This document shows, in pieces, positions 22,682 through 31,967 of a DNA stretch of 44,691 nucleotides. Position numbers and translations under genes: made by a program. The notes beneath the pieces were generated by a model. That model was not told the DNA's origin, searched no databases, and was given only the letters and a program-made list of their open reading frames with translations. The stretch's first letter is position 1. Every line of letters starts with the position of its first letter. The DNA comes from a virus, in IMG/VR virus record IMGVR_UViG_3300044712_000455, positions 1-44,691 of that record; one strand, 5' to 3'.

Positions 22682-23625
22682 TTGAGCTTGTTTATTAACT
22701 CACTGTATGGGTCTTGCCAGTCTTTGTCTGTCCAACTAGTTACAATCCTTCCCATTATGTAATTACTTGCTTCTTCTGGACTTCTGTAGAGTCCGACTTT
22801 CTTTTCGTTAGGGTCTAGGGTTACTGTAAAACCTCCAAGCATAGGTTCACTTCCCCATTGTCTACCAAAGCTATCTCCCACCTTGTAAGTACCAGCTACT
22901 ATGGCCACCTTTTCTTCTCCCCCTTGCACAAACATTTCGCCTGATGCGTGGTGTGAGTGGCCTGTAACTGCAATATCAATATTGGGGTGTCCAAACTGCA
23001 TTAAGCGTTTAGGAGCGTTGGTCATGTTTAGTTTTGAAGTACCCCACCACACATGGTGAAGTGCCATGCGGTAGTTAATTCCACCCACCACAGTATTTAA
23101 TACTCCTCCACCTTTGTCAGCCATAATGGGGCAACTAACATCTTTGAAAAATGACGAGAATGGGTCTAGTCCTGCAACTCTGCTAAAGGCTTCATGGTTT
23201 CCCCACACAATAGCTCCTAGTTTGGAATGTGTGTCTAAAAACGTAAGCATCTCAGCCCACGCTTGCATTTGTTTTTGGGGGCTTACCGCATCTGACAACA
23301 TTCCGTCTGGATGCTTGGCGGGATTAAAGTTATCAATCATATCTCCAACCATCACACAAAACATATTAGGGGTGGTAGCTATGGTGTGCAAATGGTCGCT
23401 TAACTTTTGGTAATCAACATCAATGCTTCCAAAATGGATATCAGACAGGAAGGTTACTGATACTGGTAGGTCTGGGTATTCTCCGTAGGGAAGCCAAGTG
23501 GCCTCGTTTTGTGAAGCGGTAAATTCTTTAGATAATTTTTGGGTTGCGAGAATGTGGTCTACGACTTTATCGTAATTCCCCGAAACACTTTTTTTATCTG
23601 GAAAAGGTTTTGGTCTTTCGCTCAC
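22678..23625 (-). CDS. Calcineurin-like metallophosphoesterase
   Basis: A 315-residue protein with the full metal-ligand set: SDIHFG (61-66), GDMIDN (94-99), GNHE (142-145) and GHSHH (222-226). I use GTG at 23625, directly after the upstream stop. The family hydrolyses phosphomonoesters, phosphodiesters or nucleotides using two metals. In phages such enzymes may act in DNA or nucleotide metabolism, end processing or signal-nucleotide breakdown. Which applies here cannot be told. It lies in the accessory tail of the lysis segment. Confidence 0.88.
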   Translation of the reverse strand: MSERPKPFPDKKSVSGNYDKVVDHILATQKLSKEFTASQNEATWLPYGEYPDLPVSVTFLSDIHFGSIDVDYQKLSDHLHTIATTPNMFCVMVGDMIDNFNPAKHPDGMLSDAVSPQKQMQAWAEMLTFLDTHSKLGAIVWGNHEAFSRVAGLDPFSSFFKDVSCPIMADKGGGVLNTVVGGINYRMALHHVWWGTSKLNMTNAPKRLMQFGHPNIDIAVTGHSHHASGEMFVQGGEEKVAIVAGTYKVGDSFGRQWGSEPMLGGFTVTLDPNEKKVGLYRSPEEASNYIMGRIVTSWTDKDWQDPYSELINKLK

Positions 23626-23853
23626 TTAATTGTTATAAAGCATCACACTCTTTTGATACGCTAAAATATCCTCGACTACAATATCTCGTTCTACTCCATC
23701 TTCTTCTATTGTGATGGCTATTGTGCCACCACTTTCTTTGGCCTCTATAACGGCCTGTGCAATAACTTCTAGCTGTTCATCGCTAAAATATAACCTCGCA
23801 AATGTCTTGTGAGGTGTCATTACAATCAGGTCGTTAAGATGCTCCCTACTCAT
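23626..23853 (-). CDS. Small hypothetical protein
   Basis: A 75-residue protein with an ATGA overlap to the holin-like gene upstream and adjacent to the phosphoesterase downstream. It has an amphipathic helix (FSDEQLEVIAQAVIEAKES) and a beta hairpin (TIAITIEEDGVERDIVV). Soluble, no recognised motif. Possibly a lysis or phosphoesterase accessory; no direct evidence. Confidence 0.6.
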   Translation of the reverse strand: MSREHLNDLIVMTPHKTFARLYFSDEQLEVIAQAVIEAKESGGTIAITIEEDGVERDIVVEDILAYQKSVMLYNN

Positions 23854-24035
23854 TTAGCTTTCCTGTTGGGAATTAAATAAACAAAAAATCCAGTTAGTAA
23901 CAAAATAACTGCGTTTTGAATGTCTGCGGTTATCTCTATACCCAAAAAGGCAAACACCCTAAACAATAAAGCTGTAACCACGGGGGCTACTATTGCTGTT
24001 ATTGCTTTTGAATAAACTAATACGTTATCTACCAT
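23850..24035 (-). CDS. Holin-like small membrane protein
   Basis: A 61-residue protein. I place the start at ATG 24035, which has GAGGGGTG about seven bases upstream; a GTG at 24044 is also in frame. Two hydrophobic helices (AITAIVAPVVTALLFRVFAF and NAVILLLTGFFVYLIP) are separated by a short polar turn, and the tail is basic (NRKAK). This is the layout of class II-type holins. It lies two genes downstream of the endolysin, so it is the best candidate for the pore that releases or times lysis. Confidence 0.65.
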   Translation of the reverse strand: MVDNVLVYSKAITAIVAPVVTALLFRVFAFLGIEITADIQNAVILLLTGFFVYLIPNRKAK

Positions 24036-24050
24036 GTTTATCACCCCTCT

Positions 24051-24269
24051 TTACGAAAAATTTCTTGATATTAAAGCGAAGAATGCGAGTCCCCAAGATC
24101 CCCAAAAGAAACTCATGAAAAAGTTGTTTATCAGCCACTCTTTTCTTTGCTGTTTGTACTTTGGCACGCTTGTCATTCTTTTTAGACACAACCGCAGTTC
24201 TCTTAGCAGTTTTTCTGCTTCTTTTTCTATTGGATATTCTTTGTCTTGCCATTTAAGGGTTTTTTGCAT
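24051..24269 (-). CDS. Small membrane protein, lysis region
   Basis: A 72-residue protein. The charged N-terminal half (EYPIEKEAEKLLRELRLCLK) is followed by a C-terminal membrane helix (FFMSFFWGSWGLAFFALI). It ends 15 bases before the holin-like gene and overlaps the endolysin stop by 17 bases. Another frame on the same strand (24025-24252, Lys/Arg-rich) overlaps it. I prefer this one because of its membrane helix and tidy end. It could be a second holin, antiholin or spanin-like part. Confidence 0.5.
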   Translation of the reverse strand: MQKTLKWQDKEYPIEKEAEKLLRELRLCLKRMTSVPKYKQQRKEWLINNFFMSFFWGSWGLAFFALISRNFS

Positions 24270-25044
24270 CGGTTCGCCCGATTAAACGCTTCAACCATGC
24301 ACCTATCCAGGCGAATAGGTCTGACACTAAATTTTCTGGAATGGGAGGAAGGGTATTATCTATCGTGTCGCTGTGCGTAGTCGTTTCTGATGGGTCTGCA
24401 ATAGGTGTAGCCTCCTGATACACTGCTTCTGGTTTTTCTGCTTGTTGTAGCGCAAGCTCTAAATTTCTGTTATCTTCTTGTAACCTTGAAATCTCCTTGT
24501 CTTTATCGGTAAGTGTGGATATAATCGCCTGTCTTTCAAAAATCCCATATGCTCCAAGATCAACTTTTGGCAAGTTTCCTGTTACTACCGCTGGTAATTC
24601 TGTGGTACTGGTCACGTTCTTAGCTCTCAGCCAACCCAAGACTTTAGGTTTTGCGTAATTATGGCTTACTTCTACAACCCTAGACTGTCCATTCCAATTT
24701 TGATCCAACGACACAAAGCTAGCGGTATTTCCAGTTCCCGTTGCAACTGCTATATGTCCTGCAATGTTTGAGGATGTTTTATCAAAGACTACTAGGTCGC
24801 CAGCGTGGGGTACTGCGTCTGGAGTGTTGGGGATTAGGTCAAAGTACTGTTTAGTTATAGCTTTAGGCTTGGTATAAACCTCGTAGGCATAGAGGTTTTG
24901 AATAGTAGCTTTGGGAATGTTTAAGAAAAAGACCCAAGAATAGGCCAAATCTAGACACTGGTACACGTTAGATTTGTCGGATATTTCTACCCCTTGGTTT
25001 ATAACCCACTCTCTAAATAAGTTAAATTTATTTCCTGTTGTCAT
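24253..25044 (-). CDS. CHAP-domain endolysin
   Basis: A 263-residue protein. The CHAP cysteine is in VYQCLDLAYSW (Cys30), followed by HAGDLVVFD (80-88), GHIAVATG with His97, and DQNWNG (114-119). These are the Cys/His/Asn-type residues of NlpC/P60-CHAP amidases or endopeptidases. Residues about 168-205 are a coiled-coil-like helix (TDKDKEISRLQEDNRNLELA), and the end may be an amphipathic or membrane helix (SDLFAWIGAWLKRLIG). The role is peptidoglycan cleavage at lysis. The C-terminal anchor could hold it until release. Confidence 0.88.
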   Translation of the reverse strand: MTTGNKFNLFREWVINQGVEISDKSNVYQCLDLAYSWVFFLNIPKATIQNLYAYEVYTKPKAITKQYFDLIPNTPDAVPHAGDLVVFDKTSSNIAGHIAVATGTGNTASFVSLDQNWNGQSRVVEVSHNYAKPKVLGWLRAKNVTSTTELPAVVTGNLPKVDLGAYGIFERQAIISTLTDKDKEISRLQEDNRNLELALQQAEKPEAVYQEATPIADPSETTTHSDTIDNTLPPIPENLVSDLFAWIGAWLKRLIGRTDAKNP

Positions 25045-25045
25045 G

Positions 25046-25303
25046 TTATCTTACATTTAACGTATTTTTAATTTCGTCAAGAGATTTTTTAATATCAGAT
25101 AGGTTTTGAGTAACAAAAGTATAATTTGTTTCTAAAATTGTAATTCTATTTCCATCTTTCTGAAGTGCATCTACTCTAAGTTCAAGTTCCTTTATATCTT
25201 GTGAATTGACGGCAGTCTGTCCTTGGATGGTGAAGAAAGATCCAGTCGTGATTGCAGCAGCCACGAGTATCGACCAGCCATTTTGTCGGATAAAATCATT
25301 CAT
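25046..25303 (-). CDS. Membrane-anchored coiled-coil protein, lysis-associated
   Basis: An 85-residue protein from ATG 25303, which lies seven bases after a TATAAA box; GTG at 25339 is an in-frame alternative. A membrane helix (WSILVAAAITTGSFFTI) is followed by a coiled coil (DIKELELRVDALQKDGNRIT, then LSDIKKSLDEIKNTL). It is directly followed by the endolysin. Topology resembles XhlA-type or spanin/holin-accessory proteins. The role in lysis is inferred from position and topology. Confidence 0.6.
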   Translation of the reverse strand: MNDFIRQNGWSILVAAAITTGSFFTIQGQTAVNSQDIKELELRVDALQKDGNRITILETNYTFVTQNLSDIKKSLDEIKNTLNVR

Positions 25304-25310
25304 ACTCGTA

Positions 25311-25339
25311 TTTATAGATTTTTGTTTACTTTTTTGCAC
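25311..25339 (-). promoter_or_regulatory. Promoter for the lysis segment
   Basis: Minus strand: GTGCAA (25339-25334), a 17-base spacer and TATAAA (25316-25311). The ATG at 25303 is seven bases on. The -35 box is weak. It lies in the 108-base gap after the large ejection-type gene. Confidence 0.45.
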
Positions 25340-25411
25340 TTTTTTTTTGACATATTCATATGGTTAATCTTACAACTAAAGATATCTTATGATCTTAGGA
25401 GATTGCAACTG

Positions 25412-28400
25412 TTACTCTACAAAGTCCGCCGGAGCAGCATACCATCTTCCCCATCCACCCTCTTTATAAATGATTTTTGCCATTGCAACATTTTTATCTA
25501 ATTTTTCCATATCGTTCCATGCAGATTCAGCACTTGAGATATCTATTCCGGCAGCTTCCATCCTGTATTTCATTCTTTTAAATTCAGAGTCAGTAAAGTT
25601 GCGAGAATTAATTCTAAACAATCCCCTGTCTTGCGAGTGATACATTCCATCCTTGCCTTTAACATCACCCGGAGCAGTCTTTGATCCAAGTGGTGTATCC
25701 CAACCCTCATTAGATGCGTCAATATTTTTTATTTTAAAATCGGCGTTTTCTCCATTACCTTCTCTTTTGACCTGTTTCCCATATGGATGATGAAGTACTT
25801 GTATTGCCTTTATAGCTAGATCTTCTCCAAAAATATCGTAAAGAGTGTTTGATATATCGTCCGGTACTTGTGTGACAGTTGGTCTATCTTGTGTTCCTCC
25901 TTTTACAGTCATAGACTTGGAATCACCACTGTTGTAGTAGGCATTGCCTTCTTTATTTAAAAGCTCTTTATTTTGAATTACAGTTTGTCCACTGCTTGCC
26001 TCTGGTTCAGATTCTTTTTTATCAAGCGCTTTTTTAACTTCGACTAACCAAGCGTTATAGTCGTTTTTAAATGCTTCTATCCTCTGCTTGGAGTTTTTAA
26101 AGCCAAACTTTTCTGAAAGTGTTAATTCAGGAAGATTATATTTTTGGCCTATGTTGTTAAACCTTTTGCCAATTTCAGCCCAAAGTCCCTCGTTTTTGTA
26201 TAATTCATCAATTGGTTTACTTTCTACATTAATTAATCCGCCCTCCTCGTAAACAAACTTTGCTATTCTATTTTCCTCATCAAAAAGCACTCTGGCTAGT
26301 TGTTTGTCTTTATTATCTGATGCTGTGGCTGTTGAAGAAAAAGCAGATAATACAGATCCAATTCCGTCTACCAACTTACCTAAAATATCACTTGGCTGTG
26401 TGGAAGATATTTCCTTTGGTAGTAATTCCTTTATCTGTTTCTTTTCTGTCTTTTCTTGTTCTGTGTCCTTCTCCTTTTTGTATTTAAAGTTATATTCTTC
26501 AAAGATCTTATCCCGAACAACTTCTTTAGCATCAGATTTTAGTGTGTCTTTACTATCTTCTGATAAGTTTTTATATTCCTCTGTTTGCGATACTGAATCT
26601 AGCCAATTGCTATAAGCTCGGTTAAAGTCATCGTTTGCCTTTTTAAATGTTTCTTCTCCTACTTTTTCTTTAAATTGTTTAAGCATTACACTGTCGCTAG
26701 TTTCCCAGTCTGTCTTTTGCTTATAAGTAGAGGTGGAAAGTCCCAAACCCTCCAATATCATAGATCCAAGGATTGATGAGGAATTAGGATCATTTTTAAG
26801 CTGATTAAAGTTTTGAATAGAAAGAGGGATTGTTACATTAGGAAGCAAATTCTCTAAATATAGCTTGCCGTCTTTTAAAGTCGGATCACCCTGAAAGTTT
26901 TCCCCTTTTAAAATATCCCTAACTATTCCAGCAAAAGGAGATAGTTTACCAGCCCAAAAATCATTAATTACATCCAGTGCGTTTTTCTGTCCAAATTCAC
27001 CAGATCGTAAATCTGTCCAGTTGCCAGTGCTTGATTTGCTTTTACCTGTTGCTACCCTTGCTGCTAGTGTGATTAAAGAAGCCATACCTCCGGAAATATC
27101 CACCCAGTGTCCAAGTACCTTGATCTTCCCAAAGTTTGTACTCCTTGGATCTTCATCTACCGATTCCGGATCAAGTAACTTTGCCATTACTAAAACACTA
27201 GTCAAAGTAGCTAAAATATACATAGAGTTTTTTGCAGCCTCTTTTTCCGCAAAAGCTGCACCCTTGCTTGCAGGAGTCTTTAATCCCGCCTTTGTAGCTG
27301 CATATTTAGCAGGAGCAAGGAGTGTGTCAATGTTGCTTTTAAGAAACTTAACTGAGAAAAGTAGTGCATTTGCTTCTTTTGACAAAGCCTCTGCTTTACC
27401 AAGTCCTCCACGCCCTGTAATAGACCTAACTAGTTGTCCGAGTGGTTGTGCATCAGCCCTACTTAATGTATTTATCCCATTTTTATCTGCAATGCGGATG
27501 ATTCTATCTGCCAGATCAGCCCTAAGTCGTAAGGCTGCGCCATTATATGCTTGCTCTGATGCTTTAAAAAGCCTTCCCAGTAGAGGGATTTTCTCCGGAA
27601 AAGAAGATGGGAAGGCTTCCTCTGTAAGCACCGATAGACCATAATTACCAGCATCATATTTACCATTTAGTGCGTTTGGTCTGGAATAAATATCTGCCCT
27701 AATTGATTCCACTGCATCTCCACCCTTTAGCGCAATACCAATATCCTTCCATGACTTAAGAAAACCTTTAATCCATATCTTTGAGGTTCTTGGATCTGCG
27801 AGCGTTTTCATGCCCTGTCTACCCCAGAAGCTATTATCTAAAGAGGCCACAATAGACTTCATTGTACCCGGAGTAGCAGCTATAGCTTGGACAACCTTTT
27901 TTAATGGCTGTTCTCTGAAGGATAGCTGTCTTGATTTTATCTTTAACTCATTTACATAAGCCTCAAGATTTACTTTTGCTATCCCGTAAGCAAAGCGATC
28001 TTCTGGTGTTTGAAAAGTACCATCCTCTTTTGCCTTTGACTTTGTACTAACCACTTCTTTGCTTAAATCGCTAATATTTTTAGCTTCCTGTTCTGTTATA
28101 TCAATGTTTAATCTTTTTGAAGCTAATTCTTGTAAAAACTGCTCGCCCTCCTGTGGAGATAATATCCTGTCCATTTTCTCAATTCTGGACAACATATCTC
28201 TTTTGACAGTTGGCGTAATTCCGGACACTTCTTTAACCCACTTTTTATATCCTTCAATCTGATTTTTTAATAGCAATTTACTTTCAAATAATGCATTAAT
28301 TTGTTTTGCGTTGTCCTCACTTACTACTTTTGCAAATAAGTCTGTCCTCTGCTCGCTAGTCATGTCTACTAGCTTAAATGGATCAATTTGCCCATTCAAA

Positions 28401-28456
28401 AGAGCCTTTTTAAATTTATCTGTTTCGCTTTTAATTAAGCACCAAGTTGCTGCCAT
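25412..28456 (-). CDS. Giant internal virion/ejection protein with lysozyme-like C-terminus
   Basis: A 1014-residue protein. Most is helical and charged, with a hydrophobic middle (for example SMYILATLTSVLVMAKLLDP and GGMASLITLAARVATG) as seen in podovirus inner-core proteins. The last about 75 residues (SQDRGLFRINSRNF, W.DMEKLDKNVAMAKIIYKE, GGWGRWYA) match the end of a lytic-transglycosylase/lysozyme-like domain, including the typical Q/R.GLF.IN, N..MA and GW..W positions. It probably travels in the virion and opens peptidoglycan for DNA entry. The central part also resembles large polyvalent-protein domains; that is less certain. Confidence 0.75.
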   Translation of the reverse strand: MAATWCLIKSETDKFKKALLNGQIDPFKLVDMTSEQRTDLFAKVVSEDNAKQINALFESKLLLKNQIEGYKKWVKEVSGITPTVKRDMLSRIEKMDRILSPQEGEQFLQELASKRLNIDITEQEAKNISDLSKEVVSTKSKAKEDGTFQTPEDRFAYGIAKVNLEAYVNELKIKSRQLSFREQPLKKVVQAIAATPGTMKSIVASLDNSFWGRQGMKTLADPRTSKIWIKGFLKSWKDIGIALKGGDAVESIRADIYSRPNALNGKYDAGNYGLSVLTEEAFPSSFPEKIPLLGRLFKASEQAYNGAALRLRADLADRIIRIADKNGINTLSRADAQPLGQLVRSITGRGGLGKAEALSKEANALLFSVKFLKSNIDTLLAPAKYAATKAGLKTPASKGAAFAEKEAAKNSMYILATLTSVLVMAKLLDPESVDEDPRSTNFGKIKVLGHWVDISGGMASLITLAARVATGKSKSSTGNWTDLRSGEFGQKNALDVINDFWAGKLSPFAGIVRDILKGENFQGDPTLKDGKLYLENLLPNVTIPLSIQNFNQLKNDPNSSSILGSMILEGLGLSTSTYKQKTDWETSDSVMLKQFKEKVGEETFKKANDDFNRAYSNWLDSVSQTEEYKNLSEDSKDTLKSDAKEVVRDKIFEEYNFKYKKEKDTEQEKTEKKQIKELLPKEISSTQPSDILGKLVDGIGSVLSAFSSTATASDNKDKQLARVLFDEENRIAKFVYEEGGLINVESKPIDELYKNEGLWAEIGKRFNNIGQKYNLPELTLSEKFGFKNSKQRIEAFKNDYNAWLVEVKKALDKKESEPEASSGQTVIQNKELLNKEGNAYYNSGDSKSMTVKGGTQDRPTVTQVPDDISNTLYDIFGEDLAIKAIQVLHHPYGKQVKREGNGENADFKIKNIDASNEGWDTPLGSKTAPGDVKGKDGMYHSQDRGLFRINSRNFTDSEFKRMKYRMEAAGIDISSAESAWNDMEKLDKNVAMAKIIYKEGGWGRWYAAPADFVE

Positions 28457-28460
28457 ATAT

Positions 28461-30749
28461 TTAACATTCTATCTCTTTTAGGAAATTCGCCCATGCTTTT
28501 TTGTTTGGAACTTCAACATTGTTTTTAATATCAGAAACAATTTTATCTTTTGCTTCTTTGGCTGATTTGCCACCAAATTTCTTCTTAAATGCTTCTTCCC
28601 TTATTTTAATTATATCTCGCATTATTCTAACAGGCGAATCAGGATTGGCTTCACTAAGTATGGAAATTTCCTGCCCAAGCCTCGTTGAAGCAAGAGATGC
28701 TATTCTTCTGGCAAGCTCAACATCTTCTCCGGCTGCATTTTCTAGTGCTATGTATATTGAATTGCGTAAAATCCCATCTGGAGGAGATATTTCACCAGTT
28801 AAAACCTTTATTGCCTCCTCTTGGTTGTTTGAAACATAATCTACGGCTCTAGAAATGTTTTCTTTTTTATTCATTTGATTGTATGTAGCAACTCCAATTT
28901 GGTCTATTGTCTCTTGATCCAACTTGTCTAGTTGCTCGGTTATTCTCGCTTCCAATCGTGAGGCTTTAATCTTTCCTTCACCTACTGGCAACTGTCCAGC
29001 AGCTACTCCAATTATCTTTTCCAACTGCTCCTGCTTTGCCATAGCGATCCTCCACTCTTTATCTAATTCGGCATCGTCTTTTAATTCCAAGCTCTTCTGC
29101 TTTTCTTTTAGATCTACTAAATATTTGCTAAGTACCTTTTCTTTTTGCTGCAAATCTTTAATGTATTGGTTTTTAACAACCTTAGTTTCTGCCTTTGTAG
29201 GAAGCTCAAGGGCAAAGTCAAAAGCCTCTTGCTCGCTCATGTCAGGGTTCATTTCTTGTACGTTTTCTATTACAGTATTGACCAGTTTCCTTGATGGGCT
29301 ATTCCTGATGGTTTCTATATCCCCTTCTTGGAATTTGGAGCTTTTTGCATATATTCTTTTTAGTTGTGCTATGTTTTTGGTATTTAGTCCTTCCCTTTTG
29401 CCTTCAGCGATAATAGCCTTAGCTTCTGCTTCAGTGATCAAGCTCTGGTATTCTTCTCTAACCTTAGACAAAGTTTTTCTTACATCTTTGGTAGTTTTTA
29501 CCTCCCCAATGTTTTTCTCTGTTATTGGCGGTTGTTCTACCATATTCTCTCCTTCTGCTACCTTTTGTGGTTTTGGCTCTTCTACAACTAATTTCTTGCC
29601 CTCAACTGGAATCTCGGCTACTTTAACAACACTTGGATTTACTGGCTGTATAGGCTCAATTATTTGTGTTGGCTGTACCTGCTCAGCTGGAGCTTCTACT
29701 GGCTCTATCTTTTCCTGTGGCATATTAGGAGACTCTAAAATATCTCGATTAATGGCGTTGTTTATCGTCCCCATTATAGTTGTAGCTCCGCCTCCTCCAA
29801 ATACTCCAGCAAGAGCAGACATGGCAAACCTCGTTGCAATCTCATCCAATCCTAGGTCTTTTCTAAAAGTAGCCTCTGCTGCTACCTGTAGCCCTTCCTG
29901 TGTTACTTCTGTTCCACCTTCTTTAAGCGAATTTAAAACTACTCTTTTAATAAACTCTTTAGCAAAGCTCGCTTTTTGAGAACTACTAAAAATCTCGTCT
30001 GGCACTATGCGATCTAAAGCGCCAATTGCAATTCCAGATACTAGAGCTAGTTTTTCAGCTTTGTTATCCTCTACGCCATATTTAATAGCTTCTCTTTCAA
30101 TCTCATTTGCTGTTGACGACACTGCTACTCCAAGTCCAACTGCCGGATGAACTGCATACAGTGCGAATGATGGAATAATATTTGGTCCTAGAATAGCCAG
30201 TGTTTCTCCTAATTTTGTAGTTAGTTTGTCTTTAAGTGGAGCGCTAGACCATTCCTTAGAAGGTTTTATGTATTCAGTTTCCTGTATTTTGTCTATTTCT
30301 TTCCTAAGTTGAGTCTGTGGTAGTCTGCCAGTGGATTGAGCCACTTTGTATATATCCCTCCACTTATTTTGTACTTCTTCTGATTTCTTCTTTAACTCCG
30401 GCTTAACTATTTCAGCAAGCTCAATTGCTACACCAGCAGCCAAGTTGTTCTGTTTTAAAATCTGTTTGCCCACAAAGATAGGATTTCTGGCAATAAAGTT
30501 AGTAGCAAATTCAAGACCTTCGCTAACCATATCTGCAAAGCTAACTGCTGTCCTAGCTCCAAACTTCTTTACTCCTTCACCAAAATTTTGATTTTGCTGT
30601 GTAGGTTGTGGAGCTTGAGGCGCTACTTGTGTCTTTTTCCTTTCAAGAACTGGAGCTGTAGTTGGAATTAATGGAGCAATACCCTTACCGACCGTATTGT
30701 TTACAGTTTTTTTATTATCAGTGCCACCAAAAATAGGTTGTATGACCAT
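28461..30749 (-). CDS. Large internal virion/ejection-type protein
   Basis: A 762-residue protein. The N-terminus is Pro/Gln-rich (PQAPQPTQQNQNF). Residues about 60-330 contain hydrophobic, glycine-rich helices (PSFALYAVHPAVGLGVAVSS, FAMSALAGVFGGGGATTIMG) able to enter membranes. A Pro/Val/Glu-rich linker (about 345-410) leads to a long charged coiled coil (KDLQQKEKVLSKYLVDLKEK). This is the pattern of ejection proteins that form a channel across the envelope. It is four bases upstream of the 1014-residue partner. No enzymatic motif found. Confidence 0.65.
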   Translation of the reverse strand: MVIQPIFGGTDNKKTVNNTVGKGIAPLIPTTAPVLERKKTQVAPQAPQPTQQNQNFGEGVKKFGARTAVSFADMVSEGLEFATNFIARNPIFVGKQILKQNNLAAGVAIELAEIVKPELKKKSEEVQNKWRDIYKVAQSTGRLPQTQLRKEIDKIQETEYIKPSKEWSSAPLKDKLTTKLGETLAILGPNIIPSFALYAVHPAVGLGVAVSSTANEIEREAIKYGVEDNKAEKLALVSGIAIGALDRIVPDEIFSSSQKASFAKEFIKRVVLNSLKEGGTEVTQEGLQVAAEATFRKDLGLDEIATRFAMSALAGVFGGGGATTIMGTINNAINRDILESPNMPQEKIEPVEAPAEQVQPTQIIEPIQPVNPSVVKVAEIPVEGKKLVVEEPKPQKVAEGENMVEQPPITEKNIGEVKTTKDVRKTLSKVREEYQSLITEAEAKAIIAEGKREGLNTKNIAQLKRIYAKSSKFQEGDIETIRNSPSRKLVNTVIENVQEMNPDMSEQEAFDFALELPTKAETKVVKNQYIKDLQQKEKVLSKYLVDLKEKQKSLELKDDAELDKEWRIAMAKQEQLEKIIGVAAGQLPVGEGKIKASRLEARITEQLDKLDQETIDQIGVATYNQMNKKENISRAVDYVSNNQEEAIKVLTGEISPPDGILRNSIYIALENAAGEDVELARRIASLASTRLGQEISILSEANPDSPVRIMRDIIKIREEAFKKKFGGKSAKEAKDKIVSDIKNNVEVPNKKAWANFLKEIEC

Positions 30750-31967
30750 TTATGCATTAAATTTACCAAGTTTGACATCTTCAATATCTTCTCCTGCTAC
30801 CCCATATGGAGAGTAGGTATTATAAAGTCTATAAATCTCCTCTACAGTCAGTCCACCGGCATTGCCATAGTGTCCAACAACGTCTCTAAGTGTCGCACCC
30901 CTTTGAACATCATTTATAAGGTTTTGAGTAGTTGCTTGCTGATCTGCTTCTTTTCTTTCGCTTACTGTTCCACCACCGCTTGAGCTTGGTTTACTTGCTG
31001 CTATATTTTGAGTCTTTAATATTTCTCCGGTAGTAGGATCAATTAGGGTAAAGCCTTGGTTTGTACCATCGTCAAATTGTATTAATTGCGTCTGTTGATT
31101 TTTCTTCTTGTTAGCAGCAATAGCAGAATTGATCATATCGCTTGAAATACCAGTTGCCCTAGTAAGACCTGCAATCGTTTCACCATTGGCGCTATCCAAA
31201 GCTCCAGCAGCTAATAAAGTCTGGAATTGATTAAATGCTTGCTGTGCTTGCTGTGAATTAATATCAAATTGCTTAGTCTGCAAGTTTAGTTGTGTTTCAA
31301 TGTCTGCTTTTTTCATGGCAATTTGGTTTTGAATGGCCTGAGCATCAGCGCTAAATTTATCGTCTAGCTTCCTTAGCCTTCCGGTCATTGTGGCCTCTGA
31401 TAGATAAGGGTTGTCTTTAATCTTTGACACTGCTTGATTGTAAGCCTTGGTCTTTTCTGCTAAACCATCTTCAACTGCTGTAATTCCAGAAGAATCAAAA
31501 AGATTTTTATACAATACCGGTAAATCTATTGTAGGCTGGTTAAACATTGCTCCAGTGGCCATTCCTCCTCCGCCTGCTCCTAAGTATTCCCTAGCCAAAT
31601 CATCATATCCACGACCTGCAATAGCAGCCTTGGCTGTTTCTGGTGTGTGTCCTTTGGCTGTCATGGCAGCGATCAAAGCAGCTTCTCCTCCTTGCTGTTG
31701 CATTGGTTGAGCCTGCATTTGTGCTTGTGGCTGTCCAGTAGGAACAGCTTGCCCTTGGGGTTGCGCTTGTGGTTGAGCCTGTGGCTGTTGAGTGGTTGCT
31801 CCTCCATTCTTGAGCATATTCAAAAGTGTCGTGTTTTGTTCTGCACTACCTGTATAGTTTTGTATTCCTTTTGAAGCAGCTAATTTAGCACGAGAACCAT
31901 AACTGGAGTCCTGTCCAGTAGACCTTAGATAATCAACTATTGAGTTTCCTGTATAAATTTTAACCAA
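30750..31967 (-). CDS. Internal virion protein with cell-wall-binding-like N-terminus
   Basis: A 405-residue protein. There is no ATG near the N-terminus; TTG at 31967 follows GGGGAGGA closely, and ATT at 31958 would be better spaced. Residues 4-50 (IYTGNSIVDYLRSTGQDSSY, then QNYTGSAEQNTTLLNML) look like a short cell-wall-binding repeat found in some phage lysins. A Gln/Pro/Ala-rich linker (about 54-95) follows, then coiled coils. It is the first of three large ejection-region genes. Probably a third internal or tail-tip protein; identity not established. Confidence 0.6.
   Translation of the reverse strand: MVKIYTGNSIVDYLRSTGQDSSYGSRAKLAASKGIQNYTGSAEQNTTLLNMLKNGGATTQQPQAQPQAQPQGQAVPTGQPQAQMQAQPMQQQGGEAALIAAMTAKGHTPETAKAAIAGRGYDDLAREYLGAGGGGMATGAMFNQPTIDLPVLYKNLFDSSGITAVEDGLAEKTKAYNQAVSKIKDNPYLSEATMTGRLRKLDDKFSADAQAIQNQIAMKKADIETQLNLQTKQFDINSQQAQQAFNQFQTLLAAGALDSANGETIAGLTRATGISSDMINSAIAANKKKNQQTQLIQFDDGTNQGFTLIDPTTGEILKTQNIAASKPSSSGGGTVSERKEADQQATTQNLINDVQRGATLRDVVGHYGNAGGLTVEEIYRLYNTYSPYGVAGEDIEDVKLGKFNA

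Noticed and set aside
24025-24252. Lys/Arg-rich 75-residue frame overlapping the lysis-region membrane protein
   Set aside because: It overlaps the holin-like gene and most of 24051-24269. The latter has a clear membrane helix and a cleaner end. It is kept as a possible alternative only.
24271-24300. tRNA T-arm-like GGTTCGCCC
   Set aside because: No matching acceptor, D-arm or anticodon stem around it, and it lies in the endolysin gene. No tRNA was found anywhere in the window.
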